Below are positions 1 to 9,318 of a stretch of 64,000 bases of DNA, in pieces. The DNA is taken from NCBI RefSeq assembly GCF_011682055.1, contig NZ_JAAQOM010000001.1, forward strand, positions 186,001-250,000, read 5' to 3'. Positions within the stretch are counted from its first letter, which is position 1. Each line of letters begins with the position of its first letter. Source of the DNA: Telluria antibiotica. Its GTDB lineage: Bacteria > Pseudomonadota > Gammaproteobacteria > Burkholderiales > Burkholderiaceae_D. The notes under the pieces are model-generated. The model was not told the DNA's origin, did no database searches, and was given only the letters and a program-made list of their open reading frames with translations. The position numbers and the translations under genes are program-made.

Positions 1-1345
1 CGACGTCGTCGCCGGCGTCGGCCAGGCCGTGGAAGCGCGCCGCCGCAACGCCGTCCGCCACCATGCGATCGAACCCTTCCGCTTCCTGGAACGCCACCGG
101 GTGCACGCCCCACACGAGCGCCAACCGGCGGGCGATCGCGCTGTGCGGCGTCAGCGCGAGGATAGGCGCGGACGGCCGCTCGCGGCTCGCACGCAGGCAC
201 GTGGCGCCGCCGGACGTGTACGTGACCGTCGCGGCCGGAGCCAGCAGGTTCGTCACGCGGCGCAGCGCACAACAGATGGCGTCCGCAGTCGTCTTGTCGG
301 CGCTCTGGTGGCTCGCGTCCAGGCCGTCGCGCCAGCGCGGGTCCTGCTCGACTTCGCGGATCACGTCGTCCATCACGGCCACCGATTGCACCGGATACTG
401 GCCGGACGCCGATTCGGCCGACAGCATGACGGCGTCGGCGCCCTCGTAGATGGCGGTCGCGACGTCGGACACTTCCGCGCGCGTGGGCACGGGTGCGGCC
501 GTCATCGATTCCAGCATCTGCGTGGCGACGACGACGGGACGCCCGGCCGCACGCGCGGCATGCACGATCCGGCGCTGCAGCACCGGCACCTGCTGCGGCG
601 GCAGTTCGACGCCCAAGTCGCCGCGCGCGACCATGATGCCGTCCGCGAGCTGCACGATGCCGTCCAGCGCATCGATGGCGGCCGGCTTTTCCAGCTTCGC
701 CATGATCCACGCGCGGTCGCCGATCAGGCCGCGCGCCTCGACGATGTCCTCGGGGCGTTGCACGAACGACAGCGCGACCCAGTCGACGCCCAGCTCGAGG
801 CCGAACGCGAGGTCGGCGCGGTCCTTCGCGGTCAGCGGGGAAATCGGCAGCACGACGCCGGGCACGTTGACGCCCTTGCGGTCCGACAGCGCGCCGCCCG
901 CCATCACGGTCGTCTCGGCGAAGTCCGCGCCACAGGCGTCGACGCGCAGGCGCAGCTTGCCGTCGTCCAGCAGCAGGTCGGTGCCGGGCCGCAGCGCCGC
1001 GAAGATCTCGGGATGCGGCATGCCGGCGCGCGTGGCGTCGCCTTCTTGCGGATCGAGGTCGAGGCGGAAGCGGCTGCCCGTCTCCAGCATGGCGCGGCCG
1101 CCGGCCATGCGGCCCACGCGCAGCTTCGGGCCTTGCAGATCCATCAGGATGCCGATGGGGCGGCCGATGTCGCGCTCGACGTTGCGGATCGCGTGGTAGC
1201 GCGCGGCGTGGTCGTCGTGGCTGCCGTGGCTGAAGTTCAGGCGGAACACGTCGGCGCCGGCGAGCGCCAGCGCGTAGATCTGGTCGGGAGTGGAACTGGA
1301 AGGGCCGAGTGTGGCCAGGATGCGGGCACGGCGTTGGCGTAGCAT
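1..1345 (-). CDS. pyk: Pyruvate kinase, C-terminal end cut by window edge
   Basis: Catalyses phosphoenolpyruvate + ADP to pyruvate + ATP in the cytoplasm. 448 codons are visible from the ATG at 1345; the usual length is about 470-480, so only the last part of the C-terminal domain is missing. Visible family motifs are RLNFSHG (residues 35-41), MDLQGPKLR (about 68-76), the catalytic-lysine motif MAKLEKP, the metal-binding stretch MVARGDLGVE and the hallmark ATQMLESM followed by EVSDVATAIYEGADAVMLS. It is the last gene of the gcl operon, 109 bp after the glycerate kinase gene, with a repeat element in the gap. The context suggests it drains 2-phosphoglycerate (via enolase) to pyruvate during growth on glyoxylate or glucarate. 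Family assignment is secure; operon membership across the repeat is inference. Confidence 0.96.
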   Translation of the reverse strand, partial: MLRQRRARILATLGPSSSTPDQIYALALAGADVFRLNFSHGSHDDHAARYHAIRNVERDIGRPIGILMDLQGPKLRVGRMAGGRAMLETGSRFRLDLDPQEGDATRAGMPHPEIFAALRPGTDLLLDDGKLRLRVDACGADFAETTVMAGGALSDRKGVNVPGVVLPISPLTAKDRADLAFGLELGVDWVALSFVQRPEDIVEARGLIGDRAWIMAKLEKPAAIDALDGIVQLADGIMVARGDLGVELPPQQVPVLQRRIVHAARAAGRPVVVATQMLESMTAAPVPTRAEVSDVATAIYEGADAVMLSAESASGQYPVQSVAVMDDVIREVEQDPRWRDGLDASHQSADKTTADAICCALRRVTNLLAPAATVTYTSGGATCLRASRERPSAPILALTPHSAIARRLALVWGVHPVAFQEAEGFDRMVADGVAAARFHGLADAGDDV

Positions 1346-1370
1346 GGGCTGTCCTAGTAATCGGGTAATT

Positions 1371-1437
1371 CGGGGTCAGAGCACGAATTTCATACTCGGG
1401 GTCAGAGAGCGAGTTTCACGAGTGCGCTCTGACCCCG
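1371..1437. repeat. Intergenic CGGGGTCAGAG palindromic repeat cluster
   Basis: Three copies of an 11-base arm lie between the glycerate kinase and pyruvate kinase genes. CGGGGTCAGAG occurs directly at 1371-1381 and 1397-1407, and its exact inverse CTCTGACCCCG at 1427-1437. The second and third form an 11-bp stem around a 19-base loop. The arrangement resembles REP/BIME-like intergenic palindromes, which I recall as common in Massilia-type genomes; that is memory, not a search. It could act as an attenuator or mRNA-stabilising element between ttuD and pyk. Confidence 0.8.
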
Positions 1438-1454
1438 ACTGATCAAGCGGTGGC

Positions 1455-2729
1455 CTAGGCCACGTAGATCGCGCGAAAATCGTTCACGTTGGTCAAGGTC
1501 GGCCCCGTGATGAGGGAATCGTCCAGCGCGCGGAAAAACGTGTGCGCATCGTTGTTCTCGAGGCTCGCACGCGGCGGCAGGCCGCGTTCCCAGCCGCGCG
1601 CCAGCGTGTCGGGCGTGACGAACGCGCCGGCGATTTCCTCGGCGCCGTCGACGCCGTCCGTGTCGCCGGCCAGCGCGTGGATGCCGGGGGCGCCGTCCAG
1701 CGCAACCGCGAGCGCCAGCAGGAATTCCACGTTGCGCCCGCCGCGGCCGTCGCCGCGGATGGTGACGGTCGTCTCGCCGCCGGACAGCAGCACGCACGGC
1801 CCGGCGACCGGTTGGCCGTGGCGACGCGCCTGCAGGGCGATGCCGGCCATGACCTTGGCCACGTCGCGCGCCTCGCCCTCGATGCTGTCGCCGAGGATCA
1901 GCGGCGTGACGCCGGCCTTGCGGGCGACGTCGGCCGCCGCCTCGAGCGCCATCTGCGGCGAAGCGACGATGTGCGTCGTGACGTTTTCCAGGCGGCGGTT
2001 GCCCGGCTTGACCGTCTCACCAATGCCCGATTCCAGCAGGTGGCGGCTGCCTTCGGGCAAGTCGATGCCGTAGCGGCGCACGACCTCGAGCGCGTCCGCG
2101 CACGTCGTCGGGTCGGCGACGGTGGGGCCGGACGCGATGTCCATCGGGTTGTCGCCGGGAACGTCGGAAATGAGGAGGTTCACGACGCGCGCCGGGTGGC
2201 ACGCGGCGGCCAGCCGGCCGCCCTTGATGGCGGACAGGTGCCGGCGCACGCAATTCATTTCCGTGATGCTGGCGCCGGACGCGAGCAGCGCGCGGTTGAT
2301 CGCCTGCTTGTCTTCCAAGGTGACGCCTTCGCCCGGCAGCGGCAGCAGCGCGGAGCCGCCGCCGGAGATCAGGCAGATCACGAGGTCGTCCGCCGACAGC
2401 CCGCGCACCGTGCGCAGCATGCGCTGGGCGGCTTCGCGGCCGGCCGCGTCGGGCACCGGGTGGGCGGCTTCGACGATCTCGATGCGCTCGCACGGCACGG
2501 CATAACCGTAGCGCGTGACGACGAGGCCAGACAACGGACCCGGCCAGCTTTGCTCGAGCGCCTGCGCCATCGCGGCGGACGCCTTGCCGGCGCCGATCAC
2601 GACCGTCCGGCCCTTCGGCGGCGGCGGCAGATTGCGCGGAATGCACAGTGCCGGCTGGGCCGCGTCCACGGCGGCGGTGAACATGCTGGCCAGCAGTTCG
2701 CGCGGATTCATTGTCGTTGTTGTCGTCAT
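1455..2729 (-). CDS. ttuD: Glycerate 2-kinase (MOFRL family)
   Basis: Phosphorylates D-glycerate to 2-phosphoglycerate, the step after GlxR; older annotations call the family hydroxypyruvate reductase TtuD. The protein has 424 aa when started at the ATG at 2729, which follows a GAGGAGAC ribosome site at good spacing; an in-frame ATG nine codons upstream has no such site. Visible features are VVIGAGKASAAMA (residues about 43-55), the glycine-rich LISGGGSALLPLP (about 118-130), the adjacent RRHLSAIKGGRLA, and a C-terminal MOFRL-type region with LLSGGETTVTIRGDGRGGRN. The length is typical of the family. It sits 62 bp after glxR and before pyk. A kinase is far more likely than a reductase, given the MOFRL domain and the GlxR neighbour. 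Confidence 0.93.
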   Translation of the reverse strand: MTTTTTMNPRELLASMFTAAVDAAQPALCIPRNLPPPPKGRTVVIGAGKASAAMAQALEQSWPGPLSGLVVTRYGYAVPCERIEIVEAAHPVPDAAGREAAQRMLRTVRGLSADDLVICLISGGGSALLPLPGEGVTLEDKQAINRALLASGASITEMNCVRRHLSAIKGGRLAAACHPARVVNLLISDVPGDNPMDIASGPTVADPTTCADALEVVRRYGIDLPEGSRHLLESGIGETVKPGNRRLENVTTHIVASPQMALEAAADVARKAGVTPLILGDSIEGEARDVAKVMAGIALQARRHGQPVAGPCVLLSGGETTVTIRGDGRGGRNVEFLLALAVALDGAPGIHALAGDTDGVDGAEEIAGAFVTPDTLARGWERGLPPRASLENNDAHTFFRALDDSLITGPTLTNVNDFRAIYVA

Positions 2730-2742
2730 GTTCGTCTCCTCT

Positions 2743-2773
2743 CGTAGGGTGGGCACAGCGTGCCCACCCTACG
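2743..2773. repeat. 14-bp perfect hairpin between glxR and ttuD
   Basis: CGTAGGGTGGGCAC (2743-2756) is followed by a 3-base loop and its exact inverse (2760-2773). It lies between glxR and the ribosome site of the glycerate kinase gene, with no T-run on the minus strand. It looks like a mobile or repeated intergenic palindrome, or an mRNA processing/attenuation hairpin, rather than a classical terminator. Confidence 0.75.
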
Positions 2774-2791
2774 GCCGTTCGGTTCCGGTGC

Positions 2792-3685
2792 TTACGCCTG
2801 CTTCTGGCCGATCTCGAAGTTCGACATGATCTCGAGCGCCCGCACCATCGCCGAGTGATCCCACCCGCCGCCATCATGCGCGGCACAGGTGTTGAACAGC
2901 TCCTGCGCGGTGGCGGTGTTCGGCAGCGCGACGCCCAGCTGGCGGCCGGTGGTCAGCGCCAGGTTCAGGTCCTTGCGGTGCAGGTCGATGCGGAAGCCCG
3001 GCGCGAACGTGCGCTTGACCATCCGTTCGCCATGCACTTCGAGGATGCGCGACGCGGCAAAGCCGCCCATCAGTGCCTCGCGCACGCGCGCCGGATCGGC
3101 ACCGGCCTTCGCGGCCAGCAGCAGCGCCTCGCCCACGGCCTCGATCGTCAACGCCACGATGATCTGGTTCGCGACCTTCGTGATCTGGCCGTCGCCGTTG
3201 CCGCCGACGAGCGTGATGTTCTTGCCCATCTTCTGGAACAGCGGCTTGACCGTGGCGAACGCCGCCTCGCTGCCGCCGACCATGATCGTCAGGCTCGCGG
3301 CCTTGGCGCCCACTTCGCCGCCGGATACCGGGGCGTCCAGGTATTCGCAGCCAAGCCCATTGATGCGGCGGGCGAAATCCTTCGTCGCGACCGGCGAGAT
3401 CGAGCTCATGTCGACGACGATCTTGCCGGCCGACAGGCTCGAGGCGACGCCGTCCTTGCCGAACAGGACCTCGTCCACCTGCGGCGTGTCCGGGACCATG
3501 ATGAAGATGATGTCCGCCTGCGACGCCACTTCGGCGCCGTTCAGGCACACGCGGGCGCCTGCCTCGACGAGGGCCGACGGGGTCGGGCCGACGGTGTTCG
3601 TGAACAGCGTGTGGCCGTCGGCGATGAGGTGTCCCGCCATCGGGGCACCCATGATGCCCAGGCCGATGAATCCGATGTTTGCCAT
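2792..3685 (-). CDS. glxR: 2-hydroxy-3-oxopropionate (tartronate semialdehyde) reductase
   Basis: Reduces tartronate semialdehyde to D-glycerate with NAD(P)H; it belongs to the beta-hydroxyacid dehydrogenase family. The 297 residues begin with the Rossmann motif GFIGLGIMGAPMAGHL (about 5-20). The substrate motif DAPVSGGEVGAK lies near residue 115 and the catalytic-lysine segment KVANQII near 170, all in the expected order and spacing. The start follows AAGGAGACATATC. The gene is 24 bp after hyi and 62 bp before the glycerate kinase gene, matching the glyoxylate-to-glycerate route. The substrate could also come from glucarate via gudD plus an aldolase not in this window. GarR and GlxR are near-identical in function; the gcl context favours glxR. 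Confidence 0.95.
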   Translation of the reverse strand: MANIGFIGLGIMGAPMAGHLIADGHTLFTNTVGPTPSALVEAGARVCLNGAEVASQADIIFIMVPDTPQVDEVLFGKDGVASSLSAGKIVVDMSSISPVATKDFARRINGLGCEYLDAPVSGGEVGAKAASLTIMVGGSEAAFATVKPLFQKMGKNITLVGGNGDGQITKVANQIIVALTIEAVGEALLLAAKAGADPARVREALMGGFAASRILEVHGERMVKRTFAPGFRIDLHRKDLNLALTTGRQLGVALPNTATAQELFNTCAAHDGGGWDHSAMVRALEIMSNFEIGQKQA

Positions 3686-3709
3686 GATATGTCTCCTTGC
3701 GTGTTGTGA

Positions 3710-4489
3710 TTAACCGGCCAGCCTGGCGATCCAGCCCAGGCCCGCGCGGGTGTCGGCGGCAGGCTTGTACTCGCAGCCGATCCAGCCGTCGTAGCCGATG
3801 CGGTCCAGGTGAGTGAACAGGAACGGATAGTTGATTTCTCCGGTACCCGGCTCGTTGCGGCCCGGGTTGTCCGCGACCTGGATGTGCGCGATGCGGGCCA
3901 GGTTGCGTTCGACCGTCTTCGCCAGCTCCCCTTCCGTGCGCTGGGCGTGGTACACGTCGTACTGGACGAACAGGTTGTCCGCGCCGACCGACTCGATCAG
4001 GTCCAGCGCCTGCCTGGTCGTCGTCAGGTAGAAGCCGGGAATGTCATACGTGTTGATCGGCTCGATCAGCAGCTTGATGCCCGCCTGCTTCAGTTGCGTG
4101 GCCGCGTAGCGCAGGTTCTCGACGACGGTGCGGCGCAGCGTGCCCGCGTCGATGCCGGCCGGCGCGATGCCGACGAGGCAGTTGACCTGGCGGCAGTTCA
4201 GCGCCTTCGCGTAGTCGATGGCGCGGGCGACGCCTTCGCGGAACTCGGCCTCGCGGCCCGGCAGCACGGCGATGCCGCGTTCCCCCTTGTCCCAGTCGCC
4301 GGCCGGCAGGTTGTGCAGCACCTGCGTGAGGCCGTACTGCTGCAGGCGTTCGGCCAGCGCCTCCTTTTCGAAGGCATACGGGAACAGGTATTCGACGCCC
4401 TTGAACCCGGCCTCGTACGCCGCCTCGAAGCGGTCGAGGAACGGCAGGTCATTGAACAGCATCGTCAGGTTGGCTGCGAATCTTGGCAT
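3710..4489 (-). CDS. hyi: Hydroxypyruvate isomerase
   Basis: Interconverts hydroxypyruvate and tartronate semialdehyde; a TIM-barrel protein of the xylose isomerase-like superfamily. At 259 aa it matches the E. coli Hyi length. Metal-ligand or catalytic glutamates are visible in LLIEPINTYDIPGFY (around residue 142) and in IGCEYKP near the C-terminus (around 240), as expected for the family. The ATG follows GAGGAGACTGAC. It is 23 bp downstream of gcl and 24 bp upstream of glxR, so it is part of one transcript. Nothing is unusual in length or residues. Confidence 0.95.
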   Translation of the reverse strand: MPRFAANLTMLFNDLPFLDRFEAAYEAGFKGVEYLFPYAFEKEALAERLQQYGLTQVLHNLPAGDWDKGERGIAVLPGREAEFREGVARAIDYAKALNCRQVNCLVGIAPAGIDAGTLRRTVVENLRYAATQLKQAGIKLLIEPINTYDIPGFYLTTTRQALDLIESVGADNLFVQYDVYHAQRTEGELAKTVERNLARIAHIQVADNPGRNEPGTGEINYPFLFTHLDRIGYDGWIGCEYKPAADTRAGLGWIARLAG

Positions 4490-4512
4490 GTCAGTCTCCT
4501 CGTGTTGCTGCG

Positions 4513-6282
<1,770 letters not shown>

Positions 6283-6327
6283 GTTCTCCTCCGTTGGTAT
6301 GGTTGGTCTTGGATGATGGACCCAGCA

Positions 6328-6379
6328 TATCGATAAGCCTGCACAAGTTGAATTGCTGCTATTATCGGCACTGTCGATA
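6328..6379. promoter_or_regulatory. Candidate LysR operator between gcl and its divergent regulator
   Basis: The 124-bp divergent spacer holds two related dyads. TATCGATA lies at 6328-6335 and TATCG-N7-CGATA at 6363-6379, the latter with LysR-box geometry. The shared TATCG half-site suggests a recognition site and an activation site for the LysR protein encoded from 6407. No binding data; inferred from position and symmetry. Confidence 0.5.
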
Positions 6380-6406
6380 CTTTAAGTATTGAATCAGGGA
6401 GAGAGC

Positions 6407-7327
6407 ATGGATCGGTACACGGAAATACGCAGCTTCGTCCTCATCACGGAAAAAGGCAGTTTCGCTGGCGCCGCGCTGGCCGAAGGGGTGACGCCCGTCG
6501 TCATGGGCCGCCGCCTCGATGCCCTCGAACAGCGTCTCGGCGTGCGCCTCATGCACCGCTCCACGCGGGGCCTCACGTTGACGGCGCTGGGCGAACAATT
6601 CATCGAGCCGTGCCGCCAGCTGGTGCGCGATTTCGACATCACGGAAAACAGCATCAGCGCCGGCCGCAGCACGGTGCGGGGCCACCTCGTCGTCTCGGCA
6701 CCCGCGGCGTTCGGCCGCAAGCACGTCGCGCCGCATGCACCCGCGTTCCGCGCGATCCACACGGAACTCAAGATGTCGTTCAACTTCACCGACAGCGTGG
6801 TCGACCTCGTGCGCGAAGGCTACGACATGTCGATCCGCATCGGCGAAGTCACGGACCCGAACTACGTGGCGATCCCGCTGTTCCCGAACCGGCGCGTCGT
6901 GTGCGGCACGCCCGACTACTTCGAGCGCAACGGCGTGCCCCGGACGCCGGAAGACCTCGCGCGCCACAACTGCCTCGCATTCAACCTGCAGGGCGGCCAG
7001 CAGCGGGGCTGGACGTTCCAGCGCGACGGCAAGCTGTTCGCCGTGCGCGTGGACGGCGACCTCGCCTGCAACGACGGCGAACTGCTGTTCGACTGGGTGA
7101 GGCAAGGCCTCGGCATCGGCTGGCGCTCGACGTGGGAAATCCAGGCCGAGCTGAAACGGGGGGAACTGGCGACGGTACTGGACGACTTCGCGGTCGGGAA
7201 CTACCCGATCCAGGCAGTATTCCCGCAGCAGCGCTACCTGCCGGCCAAGATCCGGCATTTCATCGACCATTTGAAGGCTGTCTACAACACGCCGGGGTAT
7301 TGGGAGCGCCAGCTCGGCGCGGGATGA
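6407..7327 (+). CDS. LysR-family regulator of the gcl operon
   Basis: Encodes a 306-aa LysR-type transcription factor. The N-terminal winged helix-turn-helix covers about residues 1-60 (SFVLITEKGSFAGAAL, then RRLDALEQRLGVRLMHRSTR), followed by a substrate-binding-protein-like effector domain to the end. The start at 6407 is chosen because GGGAGAGAG precedes it at good spacing; an in-frame TTG at 6389 has no site. It is transcribed divergently from gcl with a shared dyad-rich spacer, so control of the glyoxylate operon, perhaps with a pathway intermediate as ligand, is the natural inference. The effector is not identifiable from sequence. Confidence 0.88.
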   Translation: MDRYTEIRSFVLITEKGSFAGAALAEGVTPVVMGRRLDALEQRLGVRLMHRSTRGLTLTALGEQFIEPCRQLVRDFDITENSISAGRSTVRGHLVVSAPAAFGRKHVAPHAPAFRAIHTELKMSFNFTDSVVDLVREGYDMSIRIGEVTDPNYVAIPLFPNRRVVCGTPDYFERNGVPRTPEDLARHNCLAFNLQGGQQRGWTFQRDGKLFAVRVDGDLACNDGELLFDWVRQGLGIGWRSTWEIQAELKRGELATVLDDFAVGNYPIQAVFPQQRYLPAKIRHFIDHLKAVYNTPGYWERQLGAG

Positions 7328-7350
7328 CGTGAAACCGGGACCGCGGGCCG

Positions 7351-8031
7351 TCAGGCCGGCATCTTTTCGCCGGCCCGCAACGTGAGCACGCGCGCATCCG
7401 TGCGCGTGACGGCGACCGTGTGCTCGAACTGCGCGGACAGCGCGCCGTCGCACGTGCGCACGGTCCAGCCGTCGTCCTCCGTGCGCACCGCATGGCGGCC
7501 CGCGTTGAGCATCGGCTCGATCGTGAACATCATCCCTTCGCGCAGCACGAGGCCCGTGCGCGGCCGGCCCCAGTGCAGCACCTGCGGCGGTTCGTGCATC
7601 TCGCGCCCGATGCCGTGTCCGCAGTACTCGCGCACGACGGCGTAGCCGTGGCGCGTGGCGTGGCGCTCGATCGCATGCCCCACGTCGCCCAGGCGCGCGC
7701 CAGGACACACGGCGCGGATGCCCTGCCACATCGCCTCGTACGTCACGCGCACGAGCCGCGCCGCTTCCGGCGCCACGTCGCCCACGAGATAGGTCTTGCT
7801 GGAGTCGGCGATGTAGCCGTCCTTTTCCAGCGTGATGTCGAAGTTCACGATGTCGCCGTCTTGCAGCACCTCCGCGGGCGACGGCACGCCGTGGCACACG
7901 ACGTCGTTGCGCGACGCGTTCAGCGCGAACGCGTAGCCGTACTGCCCCTTGCTGGCGGGCCGCGCGAACACGTCCGCGAGGAGGTTGCCCGCGGCCGCGA
8001 GCAGCGCGACCTCATCCGGCCGCTTCGTCAT
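7351..8031 (-). CDS. map: Type I methionine aminopeptidase, short variant
   Basis: Removes N-terminal Met from proteins. All five metal ligands of the pita-bread fold are visible: Asp in VNFDITLEKDG, Asp in IADSSKTYLVG, His in CGHGIGREMHEPPQVLHW, Glu in TIEPMLNAG and Glu in SAQFEHTVAVT; the substrate His in VVCHGVP is also present. At 226 aa it is clearly shorter than the usual 250-265: compared with E. coli Map, about 30 residues are missing between AAGNLLADVFA and the YGYAFALNASRNDVVCHG segment. The ATG at 8031 overlaps the stop of the upstream ParD-like gene (ATGA), so translation is coupled. It may be an accessory paralog rather than the housekeeping enzyme. Confidence 0.88.
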   Translation of the reverse strand: MTKRPDEVALLAAAGNLLADVFARPASKGQYGYAFALNASRNDVVCHGVPSPAEVLQDGDIVNFDITLEKDGYIADSSKTYLVGDVAPEAARLVRVTYEAMWQGIRAVCPGARLGDVGHAIERHATRHGYAVVREYCGHGIGREMHEPPQVLHWGRPRTGLVLREGMMFTIEPMLNAGRHAVRTEDDGWTVRTCDGALSAQFEHTVAVTRTDARVLTLRAGEKMPA

Positions 8032-8240
8032 GACGCGATCTTCAGCGCCTGCGGCACCACCCCGGCCGCGCGCAGCTCGCGCGCCATGATCTCGTTGAAG
8101 CTTTGCGTCGGATGCAGTTCGCACAGCATCCCGATGCGCACCCAGAACGCGGCCTGCGCGTTGATCGAGCGGCACGACACGGCGCTCGCCTTGCGGATCT
8201 GGTCGTGCAGCTCCTCGTCGATGTTCACGATACCCATCAT
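8028..8240 (-). CDS. ParD-like antitoxin-family protein
   Basis: A 70-aa protein starting MMGIVNIDEELHDQIRKAS, followed by a helical segment containing SINAQAAFWVRIGMLCELHP. The pattern of a short beta-strand plus two helices resembles ribbon-helix-helix DNA-binding antitoxins of the ParD_like family (PF11903, from memory). It is not followed by a ParE toxin but overlaps the start of a methionine aminopeptidase gene by four bases. A strong palindrome lies directly upstream, consistent with autoregulation. Whether the pair is a toxin-antitoxin system, or a regulator controlling the peptidase, cannot be decided from sequence. Confidence 0.8.
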   Translation of the reverse strand: MMGIVNIDEELHDQIRKASAVSCRSINAQAAFWVRIGMLCELHPTQSFNEIMARELRAAGVVPQALKIAS

Positions 8241-8250
8241 CTACGCCAAT

Positions 8251-8272
8251 ATATGATTCATATACGGAGTAT
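8251..8272. promoter_or_regulatory. Palindromic operator of the ParD-like/map pair
   Basis: Two adjoining dyads sit 10 bases upstream of the ParD-like start: ATATGA-T-TCATAT (8251-8263), perfect around one central base, and ATAC-GGA-GTAT (8262-8272). A symmetric AT-rich site overlapping the promoter is what a ribbon-helix-helix autorepressor would bind. The repressor assignment is inference. Confidence 0.6.
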
Positions 8273-8283
8273 GTATTCAGGAT

Positions 8284-9213
8284 TCACTTCCACGCAATGC
8301 TTTCCAGCTCGTCCGAAATGACCTGCTGGCCGTGCTCCACCATGAATTCGTGGAACGACGCCGCGACCGTGGGAATCGCGCGCGCGGCCTTGTGCATCAC
8401 GTGCCACTCGCCCTGCACGACGACACCGGGCACGGGGAGGACGCTGAGCAGCCGGTTGCGCACTTCGAGCGTGCACGCGTGGACGGACAGGAACGCGACG
8501 CCGAGGCCCGCCGCCGTCATCTGCTTGATCGCCTCGTTGCTGGACAGCTCGGACCCGATCGCGAGCGCCACGCCCTCTTCCTCGTAGCGGCGCTCGATCG
8601 CCGCGCGCGTGCCCGATCCGCGTTCGCGCACGAGCAGGTTGTGCGCCGCGATGTCGGCCAGCGTGACGGCGCGCTGCGCGAGCAGCGGGTGGCCGGGTGC
8701 GACGAAGAAGGCCATCGGGTGGCGCGCGAAGCGGCTCGCACTCGTGGGGAATTCGCGCGGCGGCGTGCCCATGATGGCGAGGTCGATTTCGTCGCGACTG
8801 AGCATGCCGATCACTTCGGGGCGCGAGCCCACCTGCAGCTTGATACGCACGTGCGGGCGGCCCGTCGTGAAGCGCACGAGCATCGGCGGCAGCAGGTGCT
8901 CCGCCGTCATCACGGCGCCGATGCGCAAGGTACCGGACGTGACGCCCTTCAGCGCCGCGATCTCGTCGCCCGCTTCTTCCCACAGGCCGAGGATGCGCTC
9001 CGCGTAGCCCACCAGCAGTTCGCCCGCCGCGGTCATCTGGATGTTGCGGCCCTGGCGCCGCGTCAGCGGCACGCCGGCCGCATCCTCCAGCTGTTTCAGG
9101 TGCAGCGACACGGCCGGCTGCGTGACGTGCATCGCCTCCGCGGCACGCGACACGCTCTGGTGGCGCGCCACGAGCTGCAAGGCCTGCAGCTGTTTGAAGC
9201 TGGCTGGATACAT
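8284..9213 (-). CDS. LysR-family regulator, CbbR/CysB-like
   Basis: Encodes 309 aa. The helix-turn-helix lies at about residues 8-60, with SVSRAAEAMHVTQPAVSLHL followed by KQLEDAAGVPLTRRQGR; the remainder is a type 2 periplasmic-binding-like effector domain starting near GTLRIGAVMTAEHLLP. The N-terminal pattern (QLQALQLVARHQSVSRAAE) is closest to CbbR-like LysR proteins by eye. It is divergent from a short HAD-like gene and a type II NADH dehydrogenase gene; a TTA-N7-TAA site, the core form of CbbR boxes, sits in the shared spacer. No Calvin-cycle genes are in the window, so a redox or NADH-linked role is possible but unproven. Confidence 0.88.
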   Translation of the reverse strand: MYPASFKQLQALQLVARHQSVSRAAEAMHVTQPAVSLHLKQLEDAAGVPLTRRQGRNIQMTAAGELLVGYAERILGLWEEAGDEIAALKGVTSGTLRIGAVMTAEHLLPPMLVRFTTGRPHVRIKLQVGSRPEVIGMLSRDEIDLAIMGTPPREFPTSASRFARHPMAFFVAPGHPLLAQRAVTLADIAAHNLLVRERGSGTRAAIERRYEEEGVALAIGSELSSNEAIKQMTAAGLGVAFLSVHACTLEVRNRLLSVLPVPGVVVQGEWHVMHKAARAIPTVAASFHEFMVEHGQQVISDELESIAWK

Positions 9214-9223
9214 AAGGGTTTCC

Positions 9224-9236
9224 TTATCGTTCGTAA
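9224..9236. promoter_or_regulatory. TTA-N7-TAA LysR/CbbR-type box
   Basis: TTATCGTTCGTAA, extended to CTTA...TAAG at 9223-9237, lies 11 bases before the LysR start and about 80 bases before the divergent HAD-like gene. Its geometry matches the TNA-N7-TNA half-site known for CbbR proteins. An A/T-rich stretch (9237-9263) and TATAGT (9270-9275), a possible -10 for the rightward gene, follow. Confidence 0.55.
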
Positions 9237-9318
9237 GAATTATTTATTTTTATTTTATCCCGCCCGGCCGTATAGTAAAAACAATTCGAGCAACAACGAC
9301 TGGCAAAAGGAGAACATC

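Noticed and set aside
6389..6406. TTG start for the gcl-linked LysR gene
   Set aside because: No ribosome site; ATG 6407 has GGGAGAGAG at proper spacing.
8032..8175. Longer N-terminus for the methionine aminopeptidase
   Set aside because: The upstream extension is the ParD-like gene read in another frame; it has no Map similarity, and ATG 8031 overlaps the ParD-like stop.
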